Shown piece after piece: positions 26,249 to 34,867 of a stretch of DNA of 64,000 bases; the stretch's first letter is position 1, and the number at the start of each line of letters is the position of its first letter. The notes under the pieces were generated by a model. The model saw only the letters and a program-made list of their open reading frames with translations, did not search any database and was not told where the DNA came from. The DNA is taken from positions 896,438 through 960,437 of the forward strand of contig PBNO01000006.1 of NCBI GenBank assembly GCA_002723155.1, written 5' to 3'. The DNA is from Ponticaulis sp. (GTDB taxonomy: Bacteria; Pseudomonadota; Alphaproteobacteria; Caulobacterales; Hyphomonadaceae). Made by a program: the position numbers and the translations under genes.

Positions 26249-26277
26249 AGGTGACGAAGCTGTTGGCTTCGTCACCT
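26249..26277. terminator. 12-bp perfect hairpin downstream of rpmJ
   Basis: AGGTGACGAAGC and GCTTCGTCACCT form a perfect 12-bp stem with a 5-base loop. It lies 85 bases downstream of rpmJ on the minus strand, where it is followed by only TTT. The other parts of the 248-base gap 26114-26361 show no gene. Termination of rpmJ is likely but not certain. Confidence 0.5.
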
Positions 26278-26361
26278 GCAATTTCCGGAGCATGTGGTTT
26301 CAGAGCAGTGGTCGTGTCCACAATGCTCAGCCAGTCAAACTAGCGCCCATAGGGCAGCTGG

Positions 26362-26487
26362 TTAGCCTTGCTTAGCCTTGAAACGTGGATCAGTTTTGTT
26401 GATCACGTAAACGCGACCACGGCGACGCACCACTTTGCAATCCCGGTGACGCTCTTTAAGGGCTTTGAGGGATGACTTAACTTTCAT
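26362..26487 (-). CDS. rpmJ: 50S ribosomal protein L36
   Basis: A 41-residue basic protein of the large subunit. The translation begins [20 protein letters not shown], continues [21 protein letters not shown], and matches the longer, zinc-ligand-poor L36 type: only one cysteine is present where the C+ type has the full Cys3-His set. It stands alone, as often in alphaproteobacteria. ATG 26487 is the only plausible start. Confidence 0.93.
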   Translation of the reverse strand: MKVKSSLKALKERHRDCKVVRRRGRVYVINKTDPRFKAKQG

Positions 26488-26648
26488 GGTTTCTCTGCCG
26501 TCGGTTGGTAAAACGAAGCGCGGGAACTACAGGCTTGCCGCGACAGAGTCAACCGGAGAGTTGCCCTGAAATGCTGCGAAACAGGGTTTGGCAAAGAATA
26601 CAATTACAGTTATCCATTTCGCGGGGGATATTTTAGGGATTACGACCG

Positions 26649-27944
26649 ATGACGAGCCTTATGCTGCGCACTTTCCTGCTGTCCGCAACTGTCGCACTTG
26701 CTGCCTGCGAAAGCTCACCTCAATCGGCTGACATCTCCGGCCCGAGCACTGTAACACCCGTCCCACCAAGCGTATCATCCTCGATTGGCGCGTTCGCCAG
26801 CTCTGGTCACGCAGGCCTTGATGCCTGGCGCGATGAATTCGCTGTTCGGGCCCGAAATGCGGGTCACCAGATCGAGACAATCCGGTCGATTCTAGAGGGC
26901 ATCGAGCCTATGAGCGTGTTTCTGGAGCGCAGCTCTGAAGCCGTGGATCAGGCCGAATTCTCCAAGCCGATCTGGGAATATGTAGACGATACGGTCAGCC
27001 AGCGACGCCTGACAAACGGCCGCGAACGCCTCGCGGCAGACTCCAGCCTGTTCGGTGCACTTGAGACGACTTATGGCGTCCAGCGCGAATACCTCGTCGC
27101 CATTTGGGGCATGGAAACCAGCTATGGCGGCTATATTGGCGATTTCGATGCGCCATCCGCACTCGCCTCCATGGCCGCTGAAGGTCGTCGTCGCAGCTTT
27201 GCGGAACGTGAACTCCTCGCCCTGATGACCATTCTGGAAAATGGTGACGCCTACCGCCACGAACTGATTGCTGGCTGGGCCGGCGCTATGGGCCAGACCC
27301 AGTTCATGCCGACAACCTATGTTGCCTATGCCGTTGACTGGACAGGTGATGGCACAAAAGACGTGTGGCGCGCACGCGCAGACGCGCTGGCGTCTGCAGG
27401 TAATTATCTGAGCGCATCGGGCTGGCGCCCGGGCGAACCGTCTCTGGTTGAAGTCGTTCTCCCTCAGAATTTCGATTACGCCCTCGCAAATGGTGTCGAT
27501 CGCCCAACCCAGTTCTGGCAGCAAATCGGGATCGTTCCGGCAAACCGCCTTAACCTCGACCCGGCTGGCGTCGGCGAGGCAGAGCTCTGGCTTCCGGCGG
27601 GCGCAACCGGCCCTGCCTTCCTGCTTTATCCGAACTTCGACGTGATCAAGACTTACAACCGTGCAGACTCTTACGCGCTGTCGGTCAGTCTGATAGCCGA
27701 AGGCGTAAGCGGGCGCGGCGCACCAACGGGCGCATGGCCACGCGGTATTGATCGCCTCAGTATTTCTGAAATCGAACAGCTTCAGGATGCACTGAACCGC
27801 CTTGGATATAATGCAGGCCCTGCAGATGGTATTGCCGGACGCGGCACGCGCGGAGCGCTCCAGCGCTTCCAGATCGATCGCGGCATGATGGCAGATGGCT
27901 TCCCGACACGTACTGCGCTCGCCGCCGTGCTCGCCGCGAGTTAG
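26649..27944 (+). CDS. MltB-type lytic murein transglycosylase lipoprotein with PG-binding domain
   Basis: Cleaves peptidoglycan glycan strands with formation of 1,6-anhydro-muramic acid. The 431-residue protein has a lipobox LAAC with C20, a low-complexity Ser/Pro linker, the SLT family 3 domain with catalytic E156 in WGMETSYGGYIGDF, and the AGAMGQTQFMPTTY segment near 215-230. A peptidoglycan-binding type 1 domain lies at about 370-428 (LQDALNRLGYNAGPADGIAG). Start ATG 26649 follows AGGGAT. Its stop overlaps the convergent MFS gene by 4 bases. Confidence 0.92.
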   Translation: MTSLMLRTFLLSATVALAACESSPQSADISGPSTVTPVPPSVSSSIGAFASSGHAGLDAWRDEFAVRARNAGHQIETIRSILEGIEPMSVFLERSSEAVDQAEFSKPIWEYVDDTVSQRRLTNGRERLAADSSLFGALETTYGVQREYLVAIWGMETSYGGYIGDFDAPSALASMAAEGRRRSFAERELLALMTILENGDAYRHELIAGWAGAMGQTQFMPTTYVAYAVDWTGDGTKDVWRARADALASAGNYLSASGWRPGEPSLVEVVLPQNFDYALANGVDRPTQFWQQIGIVPANRLNLDPAGVGEAELWLPAGATGPAFLLYPNFDVIKTYNRADSYALSVSLIAEGVSGRGAPTGAWPRGIDRLSISEIEQLQDALNRLGYNAGPADGIAGRGTRGALQRFQIDRGMMADGFPTRTALAAVLAAS

Positions 27945-29242
27945 ACGTCAGGCGTTTCTGCTTCGTCGTCATCCGCATAAGAGGCTGTCGCACGGAAATA
28001 GGCAAACAGCCCCATAAAGCTCAGAACCACGGCTGAAAAGATAAATGGGAAGGCCGGGTGTATGTTCTCATATGCCCAAAGCCCGAATATGGGTGAGGCG
28101 ACAAACCCCATGCCATTTGCAGCGGTTACGAGCCCCGCCACATTGCCCTGCAATGTCGTTCCAACAGCGAGCGATGCACCCGAGGTAAAGCCCGGCCGCG
28201 AGAAGCCCTGACCGATACCGTACAGAATTTGCGCGAGGCCAAAGATTTCCAAAGTCGGAATGGAAATGGTCAGAAACGCTGACATGATCAAAAGCACAGA
28301 GCCTGAAATCATGAGCGCTTTGGGCGAGAGCTTCAATCGCGGGATCAACGCAAGCTGCGCCGTGAGCGTAGCAAGCGCGCCAAGTGTCATCACGATGCTG
28401 AGTTCGCCAGCACCCGGGTTTTCGTTCGTCGGCGAGGCATCTGACAGAAGCCCTGCCTCATACAGACGGTCCAGCATAAAATACGGGAAGGTCTGCAGCA
28501 TCACACCGGACACGAGCGAGAGGCCGATGCCGTAAATCAGGAAGGGCCGGACGCCCGGCTCACGCCAGAGGCCTTTACCTTCATTGGTTTCAACTTCTTC
28601 GATCTGCGGCGGACGGTTTTCCGGCAGGCGGAACCAGATCAGAAGGCCGATCACACTAGCGATAATGGCGATCACATAAACTGGCGCCAGAAGGTGGACC
28701 TGTTTGATCAGGACACCGGCAAGGCTCGGCCCGATCGCTGTACCGAAGGTGAAGCCCGATGTGAGCGAGGCGATTTCTTCGGTCCGTTTTCTGGATGATG
28801 TCCTGTCCGCGACATAAGCCTGCGCGGCCGGGTTCGTACCCGAACCAAAAATGCCGAACAGTGATCGCCCCGAGATAAGTAAGAAGAAGATAAGCGGCCA
28901 GAAGGTGATGATGCCGCCAAGGCTGAGCGCGCCCACCGTTCCGAACAAAATCATCGACAAGGCGAAGCCCGCCATGCCCAGCGCCGCGACGGGCCTGCGT
29001 CCCCACCGGTTGGACTTCTTTCCCCAATACGGGCTGGTCACCACCCAGAGAAACGCAGAGAGCGAGAAGATCGCGCCCGCTGTCCAGGCGGGTAATTCAA
29101 GACGGCGCACAAGCAGAGGCAATACCGAGGTGATGAGCATGGTATTGCCCGCGCCAACAGCCATCAGCGCGAAGAAGAGCAAGCGAAATGCGCCGCGTCT
29201 TTCTGGGGGTGTCGGAGAAGCTGCCTCAGTTGTCATGGCCAT
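27941..29242 (-). CDS. MFS transporter
   Basis: A 433-residue major facilitator protein with 12 predicted membrane segments. The loop between segments 2 and 3 reads SPYWGKKSNRWGRRPVAALG, the MFS motif A, and the segment-4 region GRSLFGIFGSGTNPAAQAYVADRTSSRKRTE-like stretch resembles TetA-type drug/H+ antiporters. A soluble loop between segments 6 and 7 carries ENRPPQIEEVETNEG. Substrate cannot be told. It overlaps the convergent transglycosylase gene at its end. Confidence 0.87.
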   Translation of the reverse strand: MAMTTEAASPTPPERRGAFRLLFFALMAVGAGNTMLITSVLPLLVRRLELPAWTAGAIFSLSAFLWVVTSPYWGKKSNRWGRRPVAALGMAGFALSMILFGTVGALSLGGIITFWPLIFFLLISGRSLFGIFGSGTNPAAQAYVADRTSSRKRTEEIASLTSGFTFGTAIGPSLAGVLIKQVHLLAPVYVIAIIASVIGLLIWFRLPENRPPQIEEVETNEGKGLWREPGVRPFLIYGIGLSLVSGVMLQTFPYFMLDRLYEAGLLSDASPTNENPGAGELSIVMTLGALATLTAQLALIPRLKLSPKALMISGSVLLIMSAFLTISIPTLEIFGLAQILYGIGQGFSRPGFTSGASLAVGTTLQGNVAGLVTAANGMGFVASPIFGLWAYENIHPAFPFIFSAVVLSFMGLFAYFRATASYADDDEAETPDV

Positions 29243-29405
29243 CTTTTGCGCCTCGCTTTTGCGACGGTCAACAACTGTCTTTACGTCGTACGGCTCATGA
29301 AATTCGATTGACGGACTTATCGTTAATTCCGCCCCCGCAGAAACCGTGCGTTAAGCCTAATGGGCTATGACGTTACCCAATATAACAACAGAAAAGTTGG
29401 GTTCG

Positions 29406-30275
29406 ATGTTTCAGATCATTGGAATCGTGGTCGTTTTCGGCATGGTGTTCGGGGGCTTCATGCTCGCCGGCGGACACTTCGACGTTATCATCAAAGCTGC
29501 ACCTTTTGAAATGATGATGATTGGCGGCTCTGCCGTTGGTGCGCTGCTGATCGGCAACTCATTCAAAACCGTGCTCGGTGTTCTTGGCGGTTTTGGCAAG
29601 GCCATGGCCGGTCCGAAATGGAAACCTAAAGACTATACCGACTTGCTATCGGTCTTATTCGTCTTAACGAAGACGATGAAGACCAAAGGGGTTGTCGCCA
29701 TTGAGGCGCATATCGAGAACCCGAAAGAGTCCCGCATTTTCCAGGAATATCCGAAGATTATGAAGGACCATTTCGCGATTGATCTCATCTGCGACACGCT
29801 CCGCATGATGACAATGAACATGGAAGATCCGCACCAGGTGGAAGACGCGATCGAAAAACAGATCGAAAAACACCACCATGAAGCTCATGAGCCAGCCCAC
29901 GCATTGCAGAATATGGCCGACGCTCTGCCGGCTCTCGGGATCGTTGCGGCGGTTCTGGGTATCATTAAAACAATGGGTGCGATCAACCAGCCACCTGAGT
30001 ATCTGGGTAAGCTGATTGGTTCTGCGCTCGTCGGGACGTTCCTGGGCGTGTTCCTGGCTTATGGACTTGTTGGTCCGTTTGCTGCGCGTATGGCTCAGGT
30101 CATCGATGAGGAAGGCAAGTTTTACCACATCATCAAAGACGTACTCGTCGCGCACCTGCACGGCAACGCAGCGCAGATTTCTGTCGAGATCGGTCGCGGA
30201 AATATTCCAACACCTGCACAGCCGACCTTTGCTGAATTGGAAGAGGCGCTCAACAACGCTCCGGAAGCGGCTTAA
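29406..30275 (+). CDS. motA: flagellar motor stator protein MotA
   Basis: Proton-channel stator subunit that turns the flagellar rotor with MotB. The 289-residue protein has MFQIIGIVVVFGMVFGGFML at the start, as in Caulobacter MotA, four membrane segments (about 1-20, 30-50, 165-190, 200-225), a cytoplasmic loop with GVVAIEAHIENPKESRIF that contacts FliG, and the conserved proline in ADALPALGIVAAVLG. ATG 29406 is preferred over 29367 from the family N-terminus. No motB is adjacent, as in Caulobacter, where motA and motB are apart. Confidence 0.94.
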   Translation: MFQIIGIVVVFGMVFGGFMLAGGHFDVIIKAAPFEMMMIGGSAVGALLIGNSFKTVLGVLGGFGKAMAGPKWKPKDYTDLLSVLFVLTKTMKTKGVVAIEAHIENPKESRIFQEYPKIMKDHFAIDLICDTLRMMTMNMEDPHQVEDAIEKQIEKHHHEAHEPAHALQNMADALPALGIVAAVLGIIKTMGAINQPPEYLGKLIGSALVGTFLGVFLAYGLVGPFAARMAQVIDEEGKFYHIIKDVLVAHLHGNAAQISVEIGRGNIPTPAQPTFAELEEALNNAPEAA

Positions 30276-30301
30276 TTTTCCGAAACGAAATCAGATGCGC
30301 C

Positions 30302-31459
30302 TTAGCTGTCACCCGACATAAGGCGCATCCAGTCACGGTGCTCGAGACCGTAGACCATATCCATCAGCTCGAACTGAAGACCTGTCGGGCGCGAGATATT
30401 TGAATTCCACATCGCTGCAATGCCTGTCTGACGCTCCGGATCGAACATGATCAGAGCGCGATAGCCGCGCACTGCGCCGCGGTGCCCAACCACTGTGTGG
30501 CCTTCATAATCGTAGATGCGCCAGCCAAGACCATAATCAGCGTCCTGAATACGATCATAGCGACGGCCCATGCCGCGCGCTTCGCGAAGGGTTTCAACGA
30601 TAGGCGTGTGAGCCTCGGTCAAAGCTTCCTGAGAAAAGACCGTTGGACGAAGCCCCATCTGCGCCTGAAGATAGCGCGCCATGTCATCTGCTGAAGAGCT
30701 GATACCGCCTGCTGCAGCGACACGGAAGTAAGGCGGCGTGATGCGATCCGCGACCATACGGCCACCGCGATAATTGTACGGGCGCGCATAGTTTCCACCA
30801 GCGACGAAACCGTCATAAGTGGAAGCCGCATTGCGCATACCGAGCGGACGGAAGACGCGCTCAGACACAATCGTGTCGAAATCATCGCCTGTTGTGTCGT
30901 AGAAAACTTCTTCAATCGTATCGAACGCGACGTTCTGATAACCATGGCACTGGCCGACAGGACAGATCAGATCAAGATCACCCAGCATGCCGCGAATGGC
31001 AGACGGCTCACGGCCGCTTTCAAGAATGTTGTCATATGCGTTTGAAACGAGGCCTAGGCGGTGAGACAAAACATCACGAAGCGTCGCTGTGTTTTCACCA
31101 AAACCCGGAAGGCGCAAAGTTGTCTGATATTCGGACACTGTATCATCCAGAGACAGAATCCCCTGATGATCGAGCTCTGCAGCAATCGTGCCCGCAAGCC
31201 CTTTTGAAACAGACGCCCACCGGAAGCGTGTGTCAGTGTTTACGGGGCTACCATCCTCTTCTGTAAGGCCATAGCCACGCACGAAGCGGATATCGCCGTT
31301 TTCAACGACAGCGACAGCCAGACCCATCATGTCATCGCGCTGCATTAGCAGGCGGATTCGCGCATCCAGATAGCCATAATCAATCGATTGTGCCTGCGCC
31401 GTCGCGCCGAGGCAGAGCGCCATGAACAGACCCGAAAACCATCGCATAGCTAATTTCAT
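30302..31459 (-). CDS. serine hydrolase, beta-lactamase class C / PBP4* family
   Basis: Periplasmic serine hydrolase of 385 residues with a signal peptide ending ATAQA around residue 23. The three active-site motifs are present: SVSK at 83-86, YQN at 174-176 and HRG in VVGHRGAVRGY near residue 320. HRG in place of KTG is the pattern of class C relatives and esterases such as EstB. Substrate is not known. It is a single gene converging on motA. Confidence 0.87.
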   Translation of the reverse strand: MKLAMRWFSGLFMALCLGATAQAQSIDYGYLDARIRLLMQRDDMMGLAVAVVENGDIRFVRGYGLTEEDGSPVNTDTRFRWASVSKGLAGTIAAELDHQGILSLDDTVSEYQTTLRLPGFGENTATLRDVLSHRLGLVSNAYDNILESGREPSAIRGMLGDLDLICPVGQCHGYQNVAFDTIEEVFYDTTGDDFDTIVSERVFRPLGMRNAASTYDGFVAGGNYARPYNYRGGRMVADRITPPYFRVAAAGGISSSADDMARYLQAQMGLRPTVFSQEALTEAHTPIVETLREARGMGRRYDRIQDADYGLGWRIYDYEGHTVVGHRGAVRGYRALIMFDPERQTGIAAMWNSNISRPTGLQFELMDMVYGLEHRDWMRLMSGDS

Positions 31460-31620
31460 TCAAGATCTCTCCGGAAGGACAGTGCCGCTCATACCGCGAA
31501 TGCGCCGAACAGGACTCGCTTATTAGTTGGATAGAGCATGCAAACTTCAGACCGTCTGCTAAAGAAAATCCTAATGAGACGTCAACTTAACAATACAGCT
31601 CAGCGGGCGGGGGCATAAAA

Positions 31621-32994
31621 ATGCCGGTAAAGCCAGCAGGCCGGGAAGAACTTCATGCATTCTTCCAATTCGACGACATCATCGAGCGCCCGGGCTTTGC
31701 CGTATTGCTATTTCTGCTCCAGCTCGCGGCAATGGGCTATGGCTTTGCGTGGGCGCTCGAATGGGACCGTCCTGGCCGTGAAGCCATTTTCGGGCTGGTT
31801 TATATGGATGCCGCGCTTGTTGCGCTGGCGATCATGGCGGCTTCCGCTTGTGTTATCTTCCTGCTGCTCAGCCTGTTCAAAATACTCGCCCGCATACGGC
31901 GCGACCAGAGCAGACACGCACGGGCCGCAAAGGCGCGCGAAATCCTGCGGCAAGATTATAAACGTGCGCTGCGTGCCATATTGAAGGCCTCCGGTTTGCG
32001 CCCTTCAGACATGTTGCCGGTCAAAACTGCAGGGGCGCCTCATCTTGAACGCCTGCTCTTTGATGAGGACGATCTCGAAACATTTCTGGGGCCCGTCAGA
32101 CACCAATCATTTCGCGCTGTCACTCCTTACGGACGGGACATCGCCTATGGACCGGCCCCAAATCAGAAGCTGGCGGATCATGCCTATTTTGAAGGTCTGT
32201 GCACGCCGTTTTACCTTGTCTGCCTTTTCATCACAGAAACGCACTATGTTGTCGGTGAAGCCGTCTGCAACAGCCTGGCCGGAACGCTGCAGAGCCGCGT
32301 AAAACGTATCCCCAAACAGGACATCGCATCCTCAGATTTTCGCACTGCTTACCGCACTTTACCCCTCCCAGACCGCATACTGGATGACTGGCTGGTAAAC
32401 CGGCGCTTCGACACCGCCGAGAGCCGGCGCGTTACGACCCGCCTGCAAAAGCAGGAACACGCGAACAGGAAGTCCGGGCACTACAGATATGCCACAGCAG
32501 CTCCAGCGTACGGTATCTCTCAAAAGATCCGCTTCCTTGAAATATCACTGAATGATGGTCGCACGCTGCAGCTTCCGACACAGATTGATCAGGCGATCAT
32601 TCTGAACGAGCCAACAGGCTATTTTCGGGAATTTGATGACGCGTCATCGCACACCTTCGCCACCGGCTGGGGAGATATCGCGTTCAAGACACGTGAGTTC
32701 AGTCCCTACACGAGCGGATATCTGGATGATCCGCCTGAAGGCGCGCAAGTCTCTGGCGAGCGCGCACTCTGGTCGACCGGGCGGCAGGTAACCTACCGCG
32801 CCTTTCTGGCATTTCCGAATTTGTTCGTAACACTGCTCACGGCGCTTATTCTGGCTGCGGGCATTCTCTGGCTGATGAACAGCCTCACGAATGATACGAG
32901 CCAGAGCCAAAGCTCCAGTGATGAATCCGGCTACCGGATGGACACGCCTCAAGGCATTGTGCCGGTACCGCCGGTGAAGGATCAACGCGCTTAA
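31621..32994 (+). CDS. unknown membrane protein
   Basis: A 457-residue protein I do not recognise. Membrane segments lie at about residues 25-46, 55-82 and 400-420; between them is a large cytoplasmic region with a basic helix (RRDQSRHARAAKAREILRQ) and a mixed domain. The C-terminal 40 residues are Ser/Gln-rich and end GIVPVPPVKDQRA. The layout resembles two-helix plus one-helix proteins with a large cytoplasmic domain, but no motif is evident. ATG 31621 is preceded by GGGGGC. Confidence 0.6.
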   Translation: MPVKPAGREELHAFFQFDDIIERPGFAVLLFLLQLAAMGYGFAWALEWDRPGREAIFGLVYMDAALVALAIMAASACVIFLLLSLFKILARIRRDQSRHARAAKAREILRQDYKRALRAILKASGLRPSDMLPVKTAGAPHLERLLFDEDDLETFLGPVRHQSFRAVTPYGRDIAYGPAPNQKLADHAYFEGLCTPFYLVCLFITETHYVVGEAVCNSLAGTLQSRVKRIPKQDIASSDFRTAYRTLPLPDRILDDWLVNRRFDTAESRRVTTRLQKQEHANRKSGHYRYATAAPAYGISQKIRFLEISLNDGRTLQLPTQIDQAIILNEPTGYFREFDDASSHTFATGWGDIAFKTREFSPYTSGYLDDPPEGAQVSGERALWSTGRQVTYRAFLAFPNLFVTLLTALILAAGILWLMNSLTNDTSQSQSSSDESGYRMDTPQGIVPVPPVKDQRA

Positions 32995-33011
32995 TAGTGC
33001 GCGCGTTGATC
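32980..33011. terminator. 11-bp perfect hairpin across convergent gene ends
   Basis: GATCAACGCGC and GCGCGTTGATC pair perfectly around a 10-base loop, spanning the stop codon of the gene ending at 32994 and the stop of flhG at 33010. No T run follows, so its role as a terminator is inferred from position. Confidence 0.45.
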
Positions 33012-33858
33012 AGGCGCGTGGACGGTCCTCGTCGCTGGTTGGAAGTTCCCATCCACGGATGAGAGATTCTGCGATCTGCGCAGCATCAACCGCTGCACGT
33101 GTTGTAGACCAGCGCTCCATGATCGGGATCTGGTTACGCAGAGCTTCACGCACATTCGGATCGCGTGTGACGATACCAGCCAGCGGCGGGCGGAAACCAA
33201 GGAAGGTCTGACACGCTTTGGCAATCGCTTCATAGGTCTGGCGGCCACGCTGACGGTTGTCAGCCTGGTTGATCACGATGATTGGCTGAACAGATGGCGC
33301 ATAGCCTTTCATCACCTTGATGAAGGCGTAGGCGTCCGTCATGGATGCCGGATCGTCAGTCACCACGACCAGTGTGCGGTCAGCGGAACGAGCAAGACGC
33401 ATAACGTTGGTTTCAAGGCCGGCGGCAAGGTCAACGAGCACGTGATCATACTGAAGCGCGAGCGCTGTCAGACCAGCTGCGAGACGGGCAACCTCTTCTT
33501 GTGGAAGCGCGGCCATGGCACCTGAGCCCGACCGGCCCGGAAGAACATCGAACCCGCCTTCGGCAACACCGCCCGAAACCGGCGTAACCGCGTGTTCAAG
33601 CTCAACCCAGCCTGCAATGACGGCTGCGAGGTCCGTCTCTGGTGCAATACCAAGGTGAACGTCTACGTTCGCAAGACCCAGGTCACCATCTACCAGAAGC
33701 GTTCGTCGCCCGGCCTTAGCCAGCGCACCTGCCAGCGCGGTGGACAGGAAGGTCTTCCCTACCCCGCCCTTACCGGACGCAACAGCGATGATGGATGCCG
33801 GCTGAACGCGAGATTGCGGCCCTGCCGTTTCTTTTTGTCTACGAAAGCCGAAACTCAT
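33010..33858 (-). CDS. flhG: FlhG/FleN (MinD-like) flagellar number ATPase
   Basis: ParA/MinD-type ATPase that limits flagellum number and counteracts FlhF. The 282-residue protein has the deviant Walker A KGGVGKT at residues 30-36, a LLVDGDLGLANVDVHLGI switch segment and VLVDLAAGLE as Walker B. GLANVDV is characteristic of the FlhG/YlxH group. It starts on the last base of flhF. It closes the fliF-to-flhG minus-strand run. Confidence 0.9.
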   Translation of the reverse strand: MSFGFRRQKETAGPQSRVQPASIIAVASGKGGVGKTFLSTALAGALAKAGRRTLLVDGDLGLANVDVHLGIAPETDLAAVIAGWVELEHAVTPVSGGVAEGGFDVLPGRSGSGAMAALPQEEVARLAAGLTALALQYDHVLVDLAAGLETNVMRLARSADRTLVVVTDDPASMTDAYAFIKVMKGYAPSVQPIIVINQADNRQRGRQTYEAIAKACQTFLGFRPPLAGIVTRDPNVREALRNQIPIMERWSTTRAAVDAAQIAESLIRGWELPTSDEDRPRA

Positions 33859-34853
33859 TACGCGGCTCCTTTCAGGGATTCTGCACCTGGCGCATGCTCG
33901 AGGAGAATGCGGGCGAGACGATTAGATGTGGCAGGGATTAAGCCCCCGCCGATAAATGGGGTCAGTGAGAGATGCGAGATATTAAGTCTGGCGTTCGCGA
34001 TAGCGTACAAAACGCTTCCGCGGCGCTTTACAACATCGAGTTTGGTAATGATGCAACGTCGAATACCGAGTTCTGCAAAGGCTTTTACATTATCTTCCAG
34101 ATCCAGCGGATGGCCTTCTGCAGAAATAACTAGAACCGGCTCCGCATCGACGAGGGTAATAAGGTCGCGAAGTCGGTCCAGATCCTCTGAATCTGTCGGG
34201 TTGATCGGGGGGGTATCAATGACCATACCGCGGCCAAGCGCGCGAATCCGGTCATAACTTTTAAGCAGCTGGTCAGGCGTAAGCGACGTTGGCACTTTGC
34301 CGACATCGCGCTGAAGATAGGCTGCGAGTTGGGACGAGCCGGATGTCGCATCAAAGTCAGCAACAATCGGAACAGCTTCACAATTGGCAGCCTGTGACCG
34401 GCGGACAAACTTTGCAGCGGTAGATGTCTTACCGGAACCCGGCGGACCTACCAGCATGATGGGACGCTCAAGGCCCGGCGTGATAGGCGAATAGCCGACC
34501 ATGCCTTCCAGCGCATAAACGAACCCGTTGGAGAGATCCGTATTTGCATCAACGAGGCGTGCGCCCGTCGTTGCCAGCACGTCGGAGAACCCGTCCGGCG
34601 CACCATGCCATGAGAGAATATCTTTGAGCTGTTCACGATACCGGTTGAGCTGAAGCACTGGCGAAGGTCTTGGCTCCGCCTTTAGTTCAAATTTCGGCGC
34701 AACCCGTTGTGTGGCCCGCTCCACCCCGGCGCGGACTTCATAACCTGTTTCGGCCTCCCATTCGGACAGGATAACTGCATCCTGACCCATATCGGCGAAA
34801 GCGAGAGCTACCGCTTCCTCCCTGGTGGCCGCCGAGTAAAGCTTCATCTTCAT
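33858..34853 (-). CDS. flhF: flagellar GTPase FlhF
   Basis: SRP-type GTPase that places the flagellum at the pole. The 331-residue protein opens with the FlhF N-terminal segment MKLYSAATREEAVALAFADMG, has a short linker, and then an NG domain with G1 GPPGSGKTST at 136-145, a DFDATSGSSQLAAY segment for G2, DTPP for G3 and ITKLDVVKRRG for G4. It is shorter than FlhF of gammaproteobacteria because the B domain is reduced. GGGGGAG lies upstream of ATG 34853. It is 14 bases from flhA and overlaps flhG by one base. Confidence 0.88.
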   Translation of the reverse strand: MKMKLYSAATREEAVALAFADMGQDAVILSEWEAETGYEVRAGVERATQRVAPKFELKAEPRPSPVLQLNRYREQLKDILSWHGAPDGFSDVLATTGARLVDANTDLSNGFVYALEGMVGYSPITPGLERPIMLVGPPGSGKTSTAAKFVRRSQAANCEAVPIVADFDATSGSSQLAAYLQRDVGKVPTSLTPDQLLKSYDRIRALGRGMVIDTPPINPTDSEDLDRLRDLITLVDAEPVLVISAEGHPLDLEDNVKAFAELGIRRCIITKLDVVKRRGSVLYAIANARLNISHLSLTPFIGGGLIPATSNRLARILLEHAPGAESLKGAA

Positions 34854-34867
34854 GGCCGCTACTCCCC

